A stretch of DNA of 64,000 nucleotides. Source: Pseudomonas syringae KCTC 12500. GTDB lineage: Bacteria; Pseudomonadota; Gammaproteobacteria; Pseudomonadales; Pseudomonadaceae. Both the position numbers and the translations under genes were made by a program. Positions 36,038 through 44,351 of this stretch are shown piece by piece. The notes under the pieces are model-generated. The model did not search any database, was not told the DNA's origin, and was given only the letters and a program-made list of their open reading frames with translations. Each line of letters opens with the position of its first letter. The stretch's first letter is position 1. Location: positions 2,255,501-2,319,500 of the forward strand of contig NZ_AYTM02000002.1 of NCBI RefSeq assembly GCF_000507185.2, read 5' to 3'.

Positions 36038-37437
36038 AACCACAACGAATCGCTATCGTTGGTGGCGGGACCGCAGGCGCGACGCTTGCCTGGCATCTCG
36101 CCGCGCTGCACCAGGTCACCCTGTTCGAGGCGGGCGAGCAGTTGGGTGGCCACGCTTTCACCCACACCCTGATACATGAGGGCAAGCTAATCCATGCCGA
36201 CATGGGTGTCGAATATTTCACGGAGCGGCTCGCACCCAATTTGATGGCGCATCTCAAGGCGCTCGATGTGGGAACCTTCGTCGCGCCGTTGTCATTCAGT
36301 TGCCTGGACCCCGACGCCTCCGAGCTATGGAGCAACCAGCACACCGGCAAAGCATTGAGTCCGGCGCTGCGACAGGCATTCGATCGGTTTCATCAGGACA
36401 TGGTTGAGGTCAGCCTCCACCAGGAACGCTACAAGAGCTGGTCGGTGGGAGATTTCGTCAGGGAGCGGGGCTACGACTCCAGCTTTGTCCACCAAGCCTT
36501 GCTCCCGCTGTTGACCGTGTACTCCGGATGCAATGGTCCCTCACTGGACTACAGCCTGGTGTACTGCGCGGTCTCCTTCAACATGAACCTGCTGTCGTTC
36601 TTCTCACCCGCCTACTGGCGCAAGGCCACAGGCGGGATTGATGGATACCTGAAGATCATGCATCGCGTGCTCGGCCCGCGGGTGCGCCTGAATACCCCAG
36701 TGACGGCTGTCCGTCCGCACGAGCGGGGCGTGGAGGTCAGCACGTTTGCAGGATCACAGGATTTCGACCAGGTTGTACTGGCGAACCACGCCGATCAAGC
36801 GCTGCGCCTGCTCGAGACGCCCACTCCCGAACAGACAACCCTGCTCGGGGCGTACGAATATGTTCCGGTCGAAGCCATCCTGCACAGTGACAGCGCAGCG
36901 GTCGCCCACGGCTCGCCCGAAAGTTACTGCGTCTTCGTCAAAGCCGCAGACGCACCGGCCGAGGCGAACAATGCCTGGGGGACCCTGACCCGAGTAGTCA
37001 CCCACTTCGAGCCCTCATCCACGCCGCTTTACGTGACGTTCGACCCGAAAATGGTGCTGGACCCATCCAAGGTCATCCTGCGCAAGCAGTGGAAGCTGCC
37101 CAAGCTGCGACCACTCGACCTGCATCGGCGCTCCCTGATAAGGGCGATCCAAGGCCGTGAACGAATCTGGTACTGCGGAACCGACTTCTCCTATGGCGGC
37201 CATGAAGGCGCCCTGACCTCAGGTCTGGTGCTGGCCCAGCGTTTCGGCGCGTCAGTGGACCAAGGCAGCAATGCCAGTGCACGCATCCAGTTCGAGCTGG
37301 TCAAGGACCTGATGGGCGTTGAATCGGCGTCCGGGAAACTGATACGCCAACTGGACCAGCGCCTGCTGCGCATCGCCGAAAAAATGGGCGCCGTCGAGCG
37401 TCTCGCACCGCGCGTGATGCGCCATTACTTGCAATGA
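36034..37437 (+). CDS. FAD-dependent amine/amide-oxidase-like protein (LkcE-like macrocyclase candidate)
   Basis: This 467-residue flavoprotein overlaps the AT gene by 4 bp. It has an N-terminal dinucleotide fold (IAIVGGGTAGATLAWHL, then VTLFEAGEQLGGH) and a C-terminal FAD contact (WYCGTDFSYGGHEGALTSGL) of the monoamine-oxidase superfamily. Glu60 follows the ADMG motif, a position normally non-acidic in relatives. LkcE of lankacidin synthesis is a flavoprotein that oxidises the glycyl amide to an N-acyl imine and closes the carbocycle by a Mannich reaction. From memory, LkcE uses Glu64, so Glu60 may correspond. The glycine-primed pathway makes this role likely but it is inferred. A generic tailoring oxidase is the alternative. 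Confidence 0.8.
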   Translation: MKPQRIAIVGGGTAGATLAWHLAALHQVTLFEAGEQLGGHAFTHTLIHEGKLIHADMGVEYFTERLAPNLMAHLKALDVGTFVAPLSFSCLDPDASELWSNQHTGKALSPALRQAFDRFHQDMVEVSLHQERYKSWSVGDFVRERGYDSSFVHQALLPLLTVYSGCNGPSLDYSLVYCAVSFNMNLLSFFSPAYWRKATGGIDGYLKIMHRVLGPRVRLNTPVTAVRPHERGVEVSTFAGSQDFDQVVLANHADQALRLLETPTPEQTTLLGAYEYVPVEAILHSDSAAVAHGSPESYCVFVKAADAPAEANNAWGTLTRVVTHFEPSSTPLYVTFDPKMVLDPSKVILRKQWKLPKLRPLDLHRRSLIRAIQGRERIWYCGTDFSYGGHEGALTSGLVLAQRFGASVDQGSNASARIQFELVKDLMGVESASGKLIRQLDQRLLRIAEKMGAVERLAPRVMRHYLQ

Positions 37438-37444
37438 GGCTTGC

Positions 37445-38026
37445 ATGACATCTTCGATCCCTTCCCGTGCCCATGGCAAAAAAACCCTGATCATCAACAA
37501 CATGCAAGTCGATCTGCTGCCCATGATCCAGGACGCTAGCCGCGTGCTGGAGCATTGCTGCTGGCTGGCGGAGCTTGCCCAGGAAATCGAGCTGCCCGTT
37601 GCTCTAGTTTGCCATGAAAAGCTGGGCGCGCTGCCAGCACGACTACGCAAGGCAGCAGGTGTTTGCACAACATTCTCCAAATGCCACTTCAATGTGCTCG
37701 ATGAACGGGGGATCGACATCTTCCGTACCGCTACGCCCGGCAATCACTGGATTTTCGCGGGTGTGGAAACCCACGTGTGTATCCTGCAATCGGCACTGGC
37801 GCTACGCGCACGCGGTGACCAGGTTTCGGTTGTGGTAGACGCAGTGGCGTCCCGCAGCGTCCTGGATCACGAGGTCGCGCTCTCCCGCATGTCACGCCAC
37901 GGTGTGGAACTGATCACCCGCGAGATGTTGTTCTTCGAAACCATGGCGCAGTCGGAGCGATGCGATTACCTGGCGCTGAGCCAACGCTTTCTCGATGGCC
38001 GCTACCTGAGGACCTACGGCGAATGA
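37445..38026 (+). CDS. Isochorismatase-fold cysteine hydrolase-like protein (LkcH-like)
   Basis: This 193-residue protein follows the oxidase after 7 bp. The fold is shown by LIINNMQVDLLP, KCHFN (Lys79) and GVETHVCILQSALAL (Cys112), most like the ISOC1/ISOC2 branch. The catalytic Asp of the usual IDMQ motif is Asn19 here, while Lys and Cys are kept. It may be inactive, altered or structural. I recall an isochorismatase-like gene (lkcH) of unclear role in the lankacidin cluster, which supports the cluster match. It is not an isochorismate siderophore enzyme, because EntB and PhzD lack the Cys and no partner genes are here. Confidence 0.8.
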   Translation: MTSSIPSRAHGKKTLIINNMQVDLLPMIQDASRVLEHCCWLAELAQEIELPVALVCHEKLGALPARLRKAAGVCTTFSKCHFNVLDERGIDIFRTATPGNHWIFAGVETHVCILQSALALRARGDQVSVVVDAVASRSVLDHEVALSRMSRHGVELITREMLFFETMAQSERCDYLALSQRFLDGRYLRTYGE

Positions 38027-38084
38027 CTCGGATTGCCGCACCTGACACCATGCCCACTCGCACCTTTTTCGCAAGGAGCCAGCC

Positions 38085-39314
38085 ATGACCGCCGTTCTCT
38101 CGCAGACACCCGCCACTGCCAAGGCCGCGCCCTTGATCCTGCTGATGATCATTTTCATCGACGGCCTGGGCACGGCATTGCTGCTGCCGATGCTACCGAT
38201 GCTGCTCGACCCGGGCGACCCTGCGGGGGTGGTTTTCGGCAGCGCACCTACTGCCGCTCGGACCGCCTGGCTCTACGGCGTGCTGTTGGCAGGCTACGCC
38301 TTTGCGATGATGGTGGGCGCGCCTCTGCTGGGTGCGCTTTCAGACCGCATCGGGCGGCGCCCAACGCTTCTGCTTGCGGTGACAGGGTCGGTCGCCGGTT
38401 ATGCCCTGAGCACTTGGGCCGTGAGCGTGGGCAGCGTGGGCTTGCTGATCGCCGGGCGCTTGCTGGGAGGCACCTTCGCCGGTAGCGTCCCGGTAGCACA
38501 GGCCATGCTGGTCCAGACCCCCGACAGCGCAATGAAACGCATTGGCTGGGTAATGTTTGCCATGACTGCGGGGTTTTTCACCGGTCCCGCGCTCACGGGC
38601 ATCCTGCTAGCAGCTCATACACCGGGAGCTAGCCTGCTCCTGCCCTTGCAGGTCGCGCTGACCCTCAGCGTGCTGTGCCTGTTGATGGCCTTCTTGCTGA
38701 CCTCTACCCCAGCTCCGGCTGCAACAACGGGCCCATCGCTGATCAGACAGGTCTTGAACGGCTTCACCTCGCCAGCCACGCGCAGACCATTGTTTGCACT
38801 ACTCTGGCTGCAAATCGGCTGGAATCTCTTCTACCAGTACTTGCCCTGGATGCTCGCACGCCAGAGCCAGACCGTAGGCAGCATCAGCCTACTGCTAACA
38901 GTGGTCGGGATCGGCATGTGCATCGCCTTCATCTGGGTGGCCGGAGCATTGCAAACCCGGTATCCAGCGCCACAGATCGCGCGCGCTGCCATCCCCATGC
39001 TGGTGGTAAGCTGCGCATTGCTAGCGGCCACGCTCGACAACTCGCTTGCCCTGGTTTTCGGTGCGCTTGCCGCGATCGCCTATGGGGTGGCCTACACTGC
39101 TTTGATCGGGCATGCCTTGGCATGCGAGCAGTCAAGCCTGCGTGGCACGGTGCTGGGCATCGCCGCTTCACTGGCTGCCGGCGCCGCAGCCGTCACGGCG
39201 TTGCTCGGCGGGATAATCGGCGTCTGGGGCAATCTGCTGCTGGCCTCGTTGAGCGTGGCTGCGCTGGCCCTGAGCTGGGTCATCCTGGTTTTGGGAAGAG
39301 ATCGAGATGAGTAG
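38085..39314 (+). CDS. MFS efflux transporter (DHA1/drug-resistance type)
   Basis: This 409-residue protein starts at ATG 38085 after AAGGAG. About twelve hydrophobic segments are visible, and the loop between helices 2 and 3 carries motif A (GALSDRIGRRPTLL). Gly/Pro-rich helix 5 (AMTAGFFTGPALTG) resembles the antiporter motif C. As the only polytopic transporter within the cluster it is the likely product exporter. It overlaps the ABC-F gene by 8 bp, so export and ribosome protection are made together. Confidence 0.88.
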   Translation: MTAVLSQTPATAKAAPLILLMIIFIDGLGTALLLPMLPMLLDPGDPAGVVFGSAPTAARTAWLYGVLLAGYAFAMMVGAPLLGALSDRIGRRPTLLLAVTGSVAGYALSTWAVSVGSVGLLIAGRLLGGTFAGSVPVAQAMLVQTPDSAMKRIGWVMFAMTAGFFTGPALTGILLAAHTPGASLLLPLQVALTLSVLCLLMAFLLTSTPAPAATTGPSLIRQVLNGFTSPATRRPLFALLWLQIGWNLFYQYLPWMLARQSQTVGSISLLLTVVGIGMCIAFIWVAGALQTRYPAPQIARAAIPMLVVSCALLAATLDNSLALVFGALAAIAYGVAYTALIGHALACEQSSLRGTVLGIAASLAAGAAAVTALLGGIIGVWGNLLLASLSVAALALSWVILVLGRDRDE

Positions 39315-40938
39315 CGACAACGCCACCTTGATCATCAAAGACCTGACCTTGCGCCTGCCAGACGGCAGGCCGCTGTTCTCGGGGCTCAACGCAACGTTCT
39401 CCAGGCAGTTCACCGGCATCGTCGGGCCCAACGGCAGCGGCAAATCGATGTTGGCGCAGATCATGGCGGGTCGCCTGACCGCGAGCGAAGGCAGCGTCCA
39501 GTGTGCTGGCAGTGTCGGTTATTTGCCGCAATGGCTAGGGCCTATCGACGGGACCGTTGCCGACCTGCTGGGGGTACATAACGCTTTGCAGGCCTTGGCA
39601 GAGGTCGAGGCGGGCGCCTGCGACCCAGCGCTGTTCGACCTGATCGACGACCGCTGGAACCTGCCGGGCGATATCCACGCCTGTCTGACGCGCTTGGGCC
39701 TAGCACATCTGCCGCTTGATCGCGCAAGCGAGGCCTTGAGCGGAGGCGAGACTGTACGCCTGATGCTCGCCGGTCTGCGCCTCGGCGGCGCGCGGGTATT
39801 GATACTCGACGAGCCCACCAACCATCTGGATCGCCAGGCCCGCGAGCAGTTGAGCAAAGAGCTGCGCCAAGGCAAGGAAACCCGCATTGTCATCTCCCAC
39901 GACCGGGCGCTGCTGGAACATGCCGATCGTATCCTCGAGCTTCGCAGCGACGCGCTGGTTCAATACAGCGGCGGCTACAACAACTATCGCGAGCAGCGCC
40001 AGGCCGAGCAGGACAACGCACAGGCTGCATTGGTCAGGGCACGCGCGGCACGCGACAGCGTCGAGCAGCAGATCACCATGGCCCGCCAGCGCGAAGTGCA
40101 AAGTGCCAGTCATGGTCGTAAGGTGGCGCGTGCCACAGGCACCCCGGCCATCGTCGCCAATGCGCAGGCAGAGCGCGCCGAGCAACACAGCGGCCATCAG
40201 CGCATCCAGCAGGCGCGTCTGAGCCAAATGGCGCGAGAGCGGGTCGACCAGGCCAATGCGAACGTCGAGCCGGTACGCCCAAGCCAACTGCTTGCCCCGA
40301 CCGGCCTGGTCGCCAACGCGACCCAAGTGGTCACGCTCGAACACTGCGAGCTCCCCTACGGCCCCCCCGACAGCCGCTTCATCGATCTCACCCTGCACGG
40401 CCCGATGCGAGTCGCGGTGATCGGGCCGAACGGCTGCGGAAAATCAACCCTGCTGAAGGTGATAGCCGGGCAACTGGCGCCCGCCAGCGGCATCGCCCGG
40501 CATATCTTACGCACTCACCTGATCGACCAGCACGCTCAAACCTTCGACCCCGAGCACAGTATCGAGCAGGTGCTACGCAATGAGCTGGGCACTGTCGAGG
40601 AGGGCCGCTTTCGCCAGGTCTTCGCCAACGCCGGGCTCGACGCTCGGCAGATGGCTACGCCATTCGGTCGGCTCAGTGGTGGCGAGCGCCTGCGCGCAAC
40701 GCTCGCCTGGCTGGCAGGCGGCCCCGAACAGACGCAACTGTTGCTGCTCGACGAAGTGAACAACCATCTCGACATCGCGGCCTTGGAAGCAGTCGAGCAG
40801 TTGCTCGGACAATTCAAAGGCGCGCTCATAGTGAGTGCTCACGATCCTGATTTTCTGCAGGCCTTGGAATTGACGCACCAGTTCATCTGGCAACCAACAG
40901 GTTGGCGCTACGAGCCGTGGGATGATGGCGGGCAATGA
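39307..40938 (+). CDS. ABC-F ATPase, probable ribosome-protection self-resistance protein
   Basis: This 543-residue soluble protein has two ABC domains and no membrane segments. The first has GPNGSGKS, LSGGETVR and LILDEPTNHLD. The second has GPNGCGKS, LSGGERLR and LLLLDEVNNHLD. A charged helical linker of about 90 residues (rich in Ala, Arg, Glu and Gln) joins them, as in ABC-F proteins that reach into the ribosomal E site and peptidyl-transferase centre. Lankacidins bind the peptidyl-transferase centre, so a dedicated ABC-F as last gene of the cluster fits self-protection. A housekeeping EttA/Uup role is less likely because of its overlap with the exporter gene and lack of a Uup C-terminal domain. 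Confidence 0.85.
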   Translation: MSSDNATLIIKDLTLRLPDGRPLFSGLNATFSRQFTGIVGPNGSGKSMLAQIMAGRLTASEGSVQCAGSVGYLPQWLGPIDGTVADLLGVHNALQALAEVEAGACDPALFDLIDDRWNLPGDIHACLTRLGLAHLPLDRASEALSGGETVRLMLAGLRLGGARVLILDEPTNHLDRQAREQLSKELRQGKETRIVISHDRALLEHADRILELRSDALVQYSGGYNNYREQRQAEQDNAQAALVRARAARDSVEQQITMARQREVQSASHGRKVARATGTPAIVANAQAERAEQHSGHQRIQQARLSQMARERVDQANANVEPVRPSQLLAPTGLVANATQVVTLEHCELPYGPPDSRFIDLTLHGPMRVAVIGPNGCGKSTLLKVIAGQLAPASGIARHILRTHLIDQHAQTFDPEHSIEQVLRNELGTVEEGRFRQVFANAGLDARQMATPFGRLSGGERLRATLAWLAGGPEQTQLLLLDEVNNHLDIAALEAVEQLLGQFKGALIVSAHDPDFLQALELTHQFIWQPTGWRYEPWDDGGQ

Positions 40939-41108
40939 ATAGCGAAGGCTGAATTACGATTCCGGGCATCGACAGATAAGAAATTCCCGAATCTGAAGCC
41001 CGGTGTTATCGCTGATGCAGAATTGACCCATCTGCCGACCTGACGTTGCCCCATAAGGAGTTAACCCAAAGTCAGACCTGCTACCGCTTTACGAAGTAGA
41101 AGCTTTGG
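40939..41108. other. Short intergenic stretch after the cluster
   Basis: No gene is visible. A CCGGGC/GCCCGG inverted repeat with a long loop lies near 40966-41003, but no clear intrinsic terminator was seen. The stretch separates the ABC-F stop from the IS21 remnant. Confidence 0.4.
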
Positions 41109-41729
41109 TCAGCGAAATCTCGGCAGCAGGGTCAAGTCTGCATAAGCGGCAATGCGGTGCGCTTGGGCTTCTGCTTTTTCTCGGCCGGAGTTATGGGCAT
41201 CAAACAGCATCCCGTGGCCTTGGCTGGGGTACGCAACCAACCAGAATGCGCGGCTGGCGCACAGCTTCATGTGGGAGACCTGGATACGTCGAAAAAGACC
41301 ACCGATCAACAGACCTTCTTCGCTCCAGTCAAATTGAAAGGCCTCACCGAGCGCAAACGTCAGCGGTACAAAAGCGCGTAAAAACTTGCCTTGCTCGCCT
41401 CGCCAAGAGCGCACAAACGCCGTGAGCTGGCTGTAACCGCCGTCATAACCCTCGGCCTTGATTTGCTCAAAAAGTGCTTTGGCGCTCCTGCGGTTGTGTT
41501 TTGGCCGGAACGAATCGGCCTGGAGCGCCTGCTCCAAGGTCTCGTGAAAAAGACTGAGCTTATTGAAGGTTGCGCACCGTTGGTACGCTGGCTGAGTGGC
41601 TTCGGGCGCTCTGACCCATTTTCGGATGGTGTTTCTCGACAGCAGGGTACGCTTGGCTATCTGATGCAGCGAGAGCTTGTCGCGGAAGTACATCCGCCGG
41701 ATTTTTAGCAACATTTCCATGCTGATCAC
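41109..41729 (-). pseudogene. istA: Truncated IS21-family transposase (istA N-terminal part)
   Basis: The 206-residue frame opens with an IstA-type HTH (LLKIRRMYFRDKLSLHQIAK, then RNTIRKWV) and continues to the start of the DDE integrase core (GEAFQFDWSEEGLLIGG, then SHMKLCASRAFWLVAYPSQ and MLFDAHN). After about position 41190 the sequence no longer looks like IstA and the frame soon stops. Full IstA proteins run to about 500 residues, and no istB follows. It is a decayed IS21 copy cut off at the polyketide-cluster side. Confidence 0.85.
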
Positions 41730-41775
41730 CCTGTGTTCTCCTGCTCGAAAAGTGAGCAGAAGCAGTTGAACACCC

Positions 41776-41825
41776 GGGTCAGTTTTCAGTCGGCAGAAGA
41801 GCCTCTACTGGGTCAGTTTTCGGTC
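41776..41825 (+). repeat. IS21-type terminal repeats
   Basis: GGGTCAGTTTTCAGTC (41776-41791) and GGGTCAGTTTTCGGTC (41810-41825) are direct repeats differing at one base, located just upstream of the istA start. Multiple repeats at the istA end are typical of IS21-family elements, so the IS end is near 41826-41830. It abuts the left end of the next element. Confidence 0.65.
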
Positions 41826-41910
41826 AGCGGCAACAAAGCAACGCAAAACTGTCGCAAAGGCCAAAATCGGCGCCTCGAGATCAAGCTCTAGGGAATTAAA
41901 TCTGTCGCAG

Positions 41911-42127
41911 CCAGCAGTGATGGGTGTTTGAGGTCATCAAGCTAGAGGACGGGTGGGTTGGCGAGAAGCCAAATCTCCCCCCGCCCACTCCATCACTGAG
42001 TTCCCCTGGCATTCGGTAGCCCGCTTCACGACCTGATAGCCGGCCAATCACACGTTTCCCTGCCACGTCGGGTGCAGTCGAGCCCCGTTTCCAGACTGTC
42101 TCTGGCTCCCCTAAGAGCTTTGTTCTC
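41911..42127. terminator. Non-coding stretch with a GC-rich hairpin
   Basis: Between the left repeats and the truncated reading frame there is no gene. An imperfect GC-rich inverted repeat (GGACGGGTGGG near 41948 with CCCGCCCACTCC near 41981) could terminate transcription of the minus-strand frame that ends at 42128. Confidence 0.35.
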
Positions 42128-43696
42128 TCAAGTAATCCTCACGGTTTTGAATGCTTCAGTGACCTGCACTGCCGCTGCGCGGCGATTTCCCATGTCCACT
42201 AGAGCATCAAGTCCTCGCAGCAGGACCTGTGCCGTCTCATTAGGAAGCGGGGACACCTTCTCGGAAAACCTTTGAATGAGATTGGCGATTCTTGCGGGTA
42301 GAGTCCTATCCCGCCACCCCGCCGGCACGCCGTCGGCTTGAGTGAGAACGATATCTAGCTGTGCAGCAAAACGATCTAGGGGGTAATGTTCAAACGCACG
42401 CTCGCACTGGGTTACAAATGCATCAGCTACCACCGCCACACTCCCATGGGCATTCAGTAAAGGTGCCGTGACGTCAAAAACCGCAGGGAGCTCACGCCAG
42501 TCTCCGTTGGCAAATCGCGCCGCGCCACCTGCATTCTCGATCTCGACAAAGAATACTTCTCTAACCATGGTAGATAAGTCGGAATCTGAAAGAGAACCGT
42601 ACCTGCCAGAGTACCGGAAGCTTTCGCAGGCAATCATCCTCGACACTATCAGCCTGAGCAGCGTCAACGGAACATCTGAGAGCTCGGCCTCATCAAGCAA
42701 GCTACAAATCAAACTCTCTTGGTAACTGACCATCAGGGAGGTAAAGATTTTATCGCTTGTGGCAGCAGCTGGCTCAATAAACCGTGTAGAGCTTTCCGCG
42801 GTACTGATGAAAAGAGACAGTTTCCCGAGAAACCCGAAGAGGCAACGCCTCCATACAAATAGATCCGACGCCTTTTCCTCACGGTTTGGCCTCCCTTCTT
42901 TTATTGCCCACGAAGGGTAAACACGCTCAATCGTCCACAGAACCAAATCGTCGCACCATGCCAACAAGAGCGGCTTGCGCTGTAGGTCTGACAGTGCTGC
43001 CTCGAGTGGGATGTAACTAAGGATTTTTCCTAACCAATCAATGTTGGGCTCAACTGATGGATAATCCCACTCTGCGGTGATTACTCGCCCACGAACCATT
43101 CTTTTCAATGGAGCCTCGTCTGCGACAGGTACCCAAGCCGGAGGCATTTGAGGAAGCTCTTTAGGTTCTCGCTCGGAGGAGTTGACCCAGTGCAACGCTT
43201 TCGATATCAAAAGCGAAATGCGAGCTCGGCTAAGCCTTTCTTTCTCTTCCTCAGGTATCGTGAACGGATGATGCTCAGTCATTGCTAATGATACCGCCAG
43301 GTCAAGTGCTGACCACGCTACCTCTGGCAGCCGGTTCCAAGACCTCAACATCCCTCCAATTGCCTCTACACAAATCTGCTCGTATGGATGCGCAGAAAGC
43401 CTGACTAGCAGGGAATGCGCGTCTTTCCCGAGGGGAGATTCGTCAAGCAATGCCACCAGACCACGGGTAATGTAGAGCACCGGGTGATGCAAAAGATGGG
43501 AACTGCGCACGAAGAACTCTGCACATTCTGGCGTCATCACTCCCCTGTCACAAACGTCAATGGCCCAGTTAGCATCTTCATTGGCGGACCTATGCGTGAG
43601 AACAATCGCTGCTACACCTGCAACTATCCCTTGCCGCCGGAACTCCGGGCTTGTATTTCCGAAAAATTTCGACCTTTGCAGCCTTCCTACATAGAC
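42128..43696 (-). pseudogene. C-terminal fragment of a large helical protein of unknown function
   Basis: The frame is open from 43696 with no start codon suited to translation; the first internal ATG is at 43540, giving 470 residues. The product is mostly alpha-helical with HEAT-like segments (HPYEQICVEAIGGMLRSW, then PEVAWSALDLAVSLAM) and no motif I recognise. Its upstream border coincides with the point where the tniQ fragment stops, so a deletion appears to have joined the two. It may be the tail of a large transposon-borne cargo protein. Function is unknown. Confidence 0.5.
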
Positions 43697-44172
43697 CTAA
43701 ATCCCTTACCAGCGCCATGCTCAGAAAGTGTTACACCGCAAAATGGACAATCAACTACAAGTGTTAACTTATGAGTAGCGCAGACATTTATAAAATTTGG
43801 TATGCGGCGCCAGTAGGAAAACCCATGCTTTTTCATGTCGTCTTTAACACCACTCGGACAAAACGCAGGCTTCCTTTCTTCATTCTCTATAAAGTTATTA
43901 TAGAGTTCAAATTTTGTACCCGGATAAGAAAAGTCCGCAATATCGCTTTTGAATAAAGATTTCAACGGATAACTAGTGTGATTATGGATTAACCAATTGA
44001 ACCCATAGCACCCATCCCACCCGAGATACTCTGCAATTGCTCGAACATTTCCATTTTTCATCACAAACTTTGACGCATCGCTGATTACTTTATCAGGGTG
44101 GCCAAAACTCAAAAATATGCTGCGTTCGACATAAGAACGAAGTGACTCATTGGGTTGTATTTTTGGCCGCAT
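43687..44172 (-). pseudogene. tniQ: TniQ/TnsD-family N-terminal fragment
   Basis: The 161-residue frame starts near the glmS-side end and shows the TniQ layout: ESLRSYVERSIFL near the N terminus, a zinc-binding FCPSGVKDDMKKHGFSYWRR, then VCATHKLTLVVDCPFCGV. Full TniQ/TnsD proteins are two to four times longer, and the usual later Cys pairs are missing from this frame. In the +1 frame just after the stop there is a Cys-rich tail (DSCRCSSDC), so a frameshift may also be involved. TniQ/TnsD proteins choose the target site, and TnsD recognises glmS, which fits the location. Confidence 0.7.
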
Positions 44173-44220
44173 AAGATTTTTAACTCAGGTACAGCTAGTC
44201 GGCATCTAACAGAGCGAATA

Positions 44221-44256
44221 GGGTCCGTCACGTCGTCAGCGACGCGAACGGACCCC
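44221..44256. other. Strong nested hairpin in the transposon right end
   Basis: GGGTCCGT (44221-44228) pairs with ACGGACCC (44248-44255), and an inner CGTCG/CGACG stem lies within. It sits between tniQ and the right terminal repeats and could act as a terminator or insulator that protects tniQ from readthrough from glmS. Confidence 0.5.
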
Positions 44257-44351
44257 GAGAGGCAAAGAGGGCTGTCTAAGTGATGGGGCGAGAAACTATT
44301 TTGGAGAAACCTGCGACAGATTTAATTCACATGCGACAGTTTTAATTATCA

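Larger units (their letters stand above)
41845..44347. mobile_element. Decayed Tn7-like/TniQ-type transposon remnant beside glmS
   Basis: The remnant is bounded by related repeats in opposite orientation. On the left are AAAACTGTCGCA (41845-41856) and AATTAAATCTGTCGCAG (41894-41910). On the right are CTGCGACAGATTTAATT (44311-44327) and TGCGACAGTTTTAATT (44332-44347). The AATTAAATCTGTCGCA form resembles TnsB-binding repeats of TnsB/TnsC/TniQ transposons. The right end lies about 30 bp past the glmS stop, the attTn7 zone. Inside are a TniQ fragment and a truncated unknown protein; no tnsB or tnsC remains, so it cannot move on its own. Confidence 0.7.

Noticed and set aside
37445..38026. Siderophore or phenazine isochorismatase (EntB/PhzD)
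   Set aside because: The protein keeps a nucleophilic Cys, lacks an aryl carrier domain and has no isochorismate genes nearby.
14578..40938. Mupirocin-type cluster because of trans-AT and LuxR/LuxI genes
   Set aside because: No HMG-CoA synthase cassette or mup tailoring genes; the glycine-loading NRPS, TE and amine oxidase fit lankacidin instead.
39307..40938. Housekeeping Uup
   Set aside because: The gene is coupled to the cluster exporter and lacks the Uup C-terminal coiled-coil domain.
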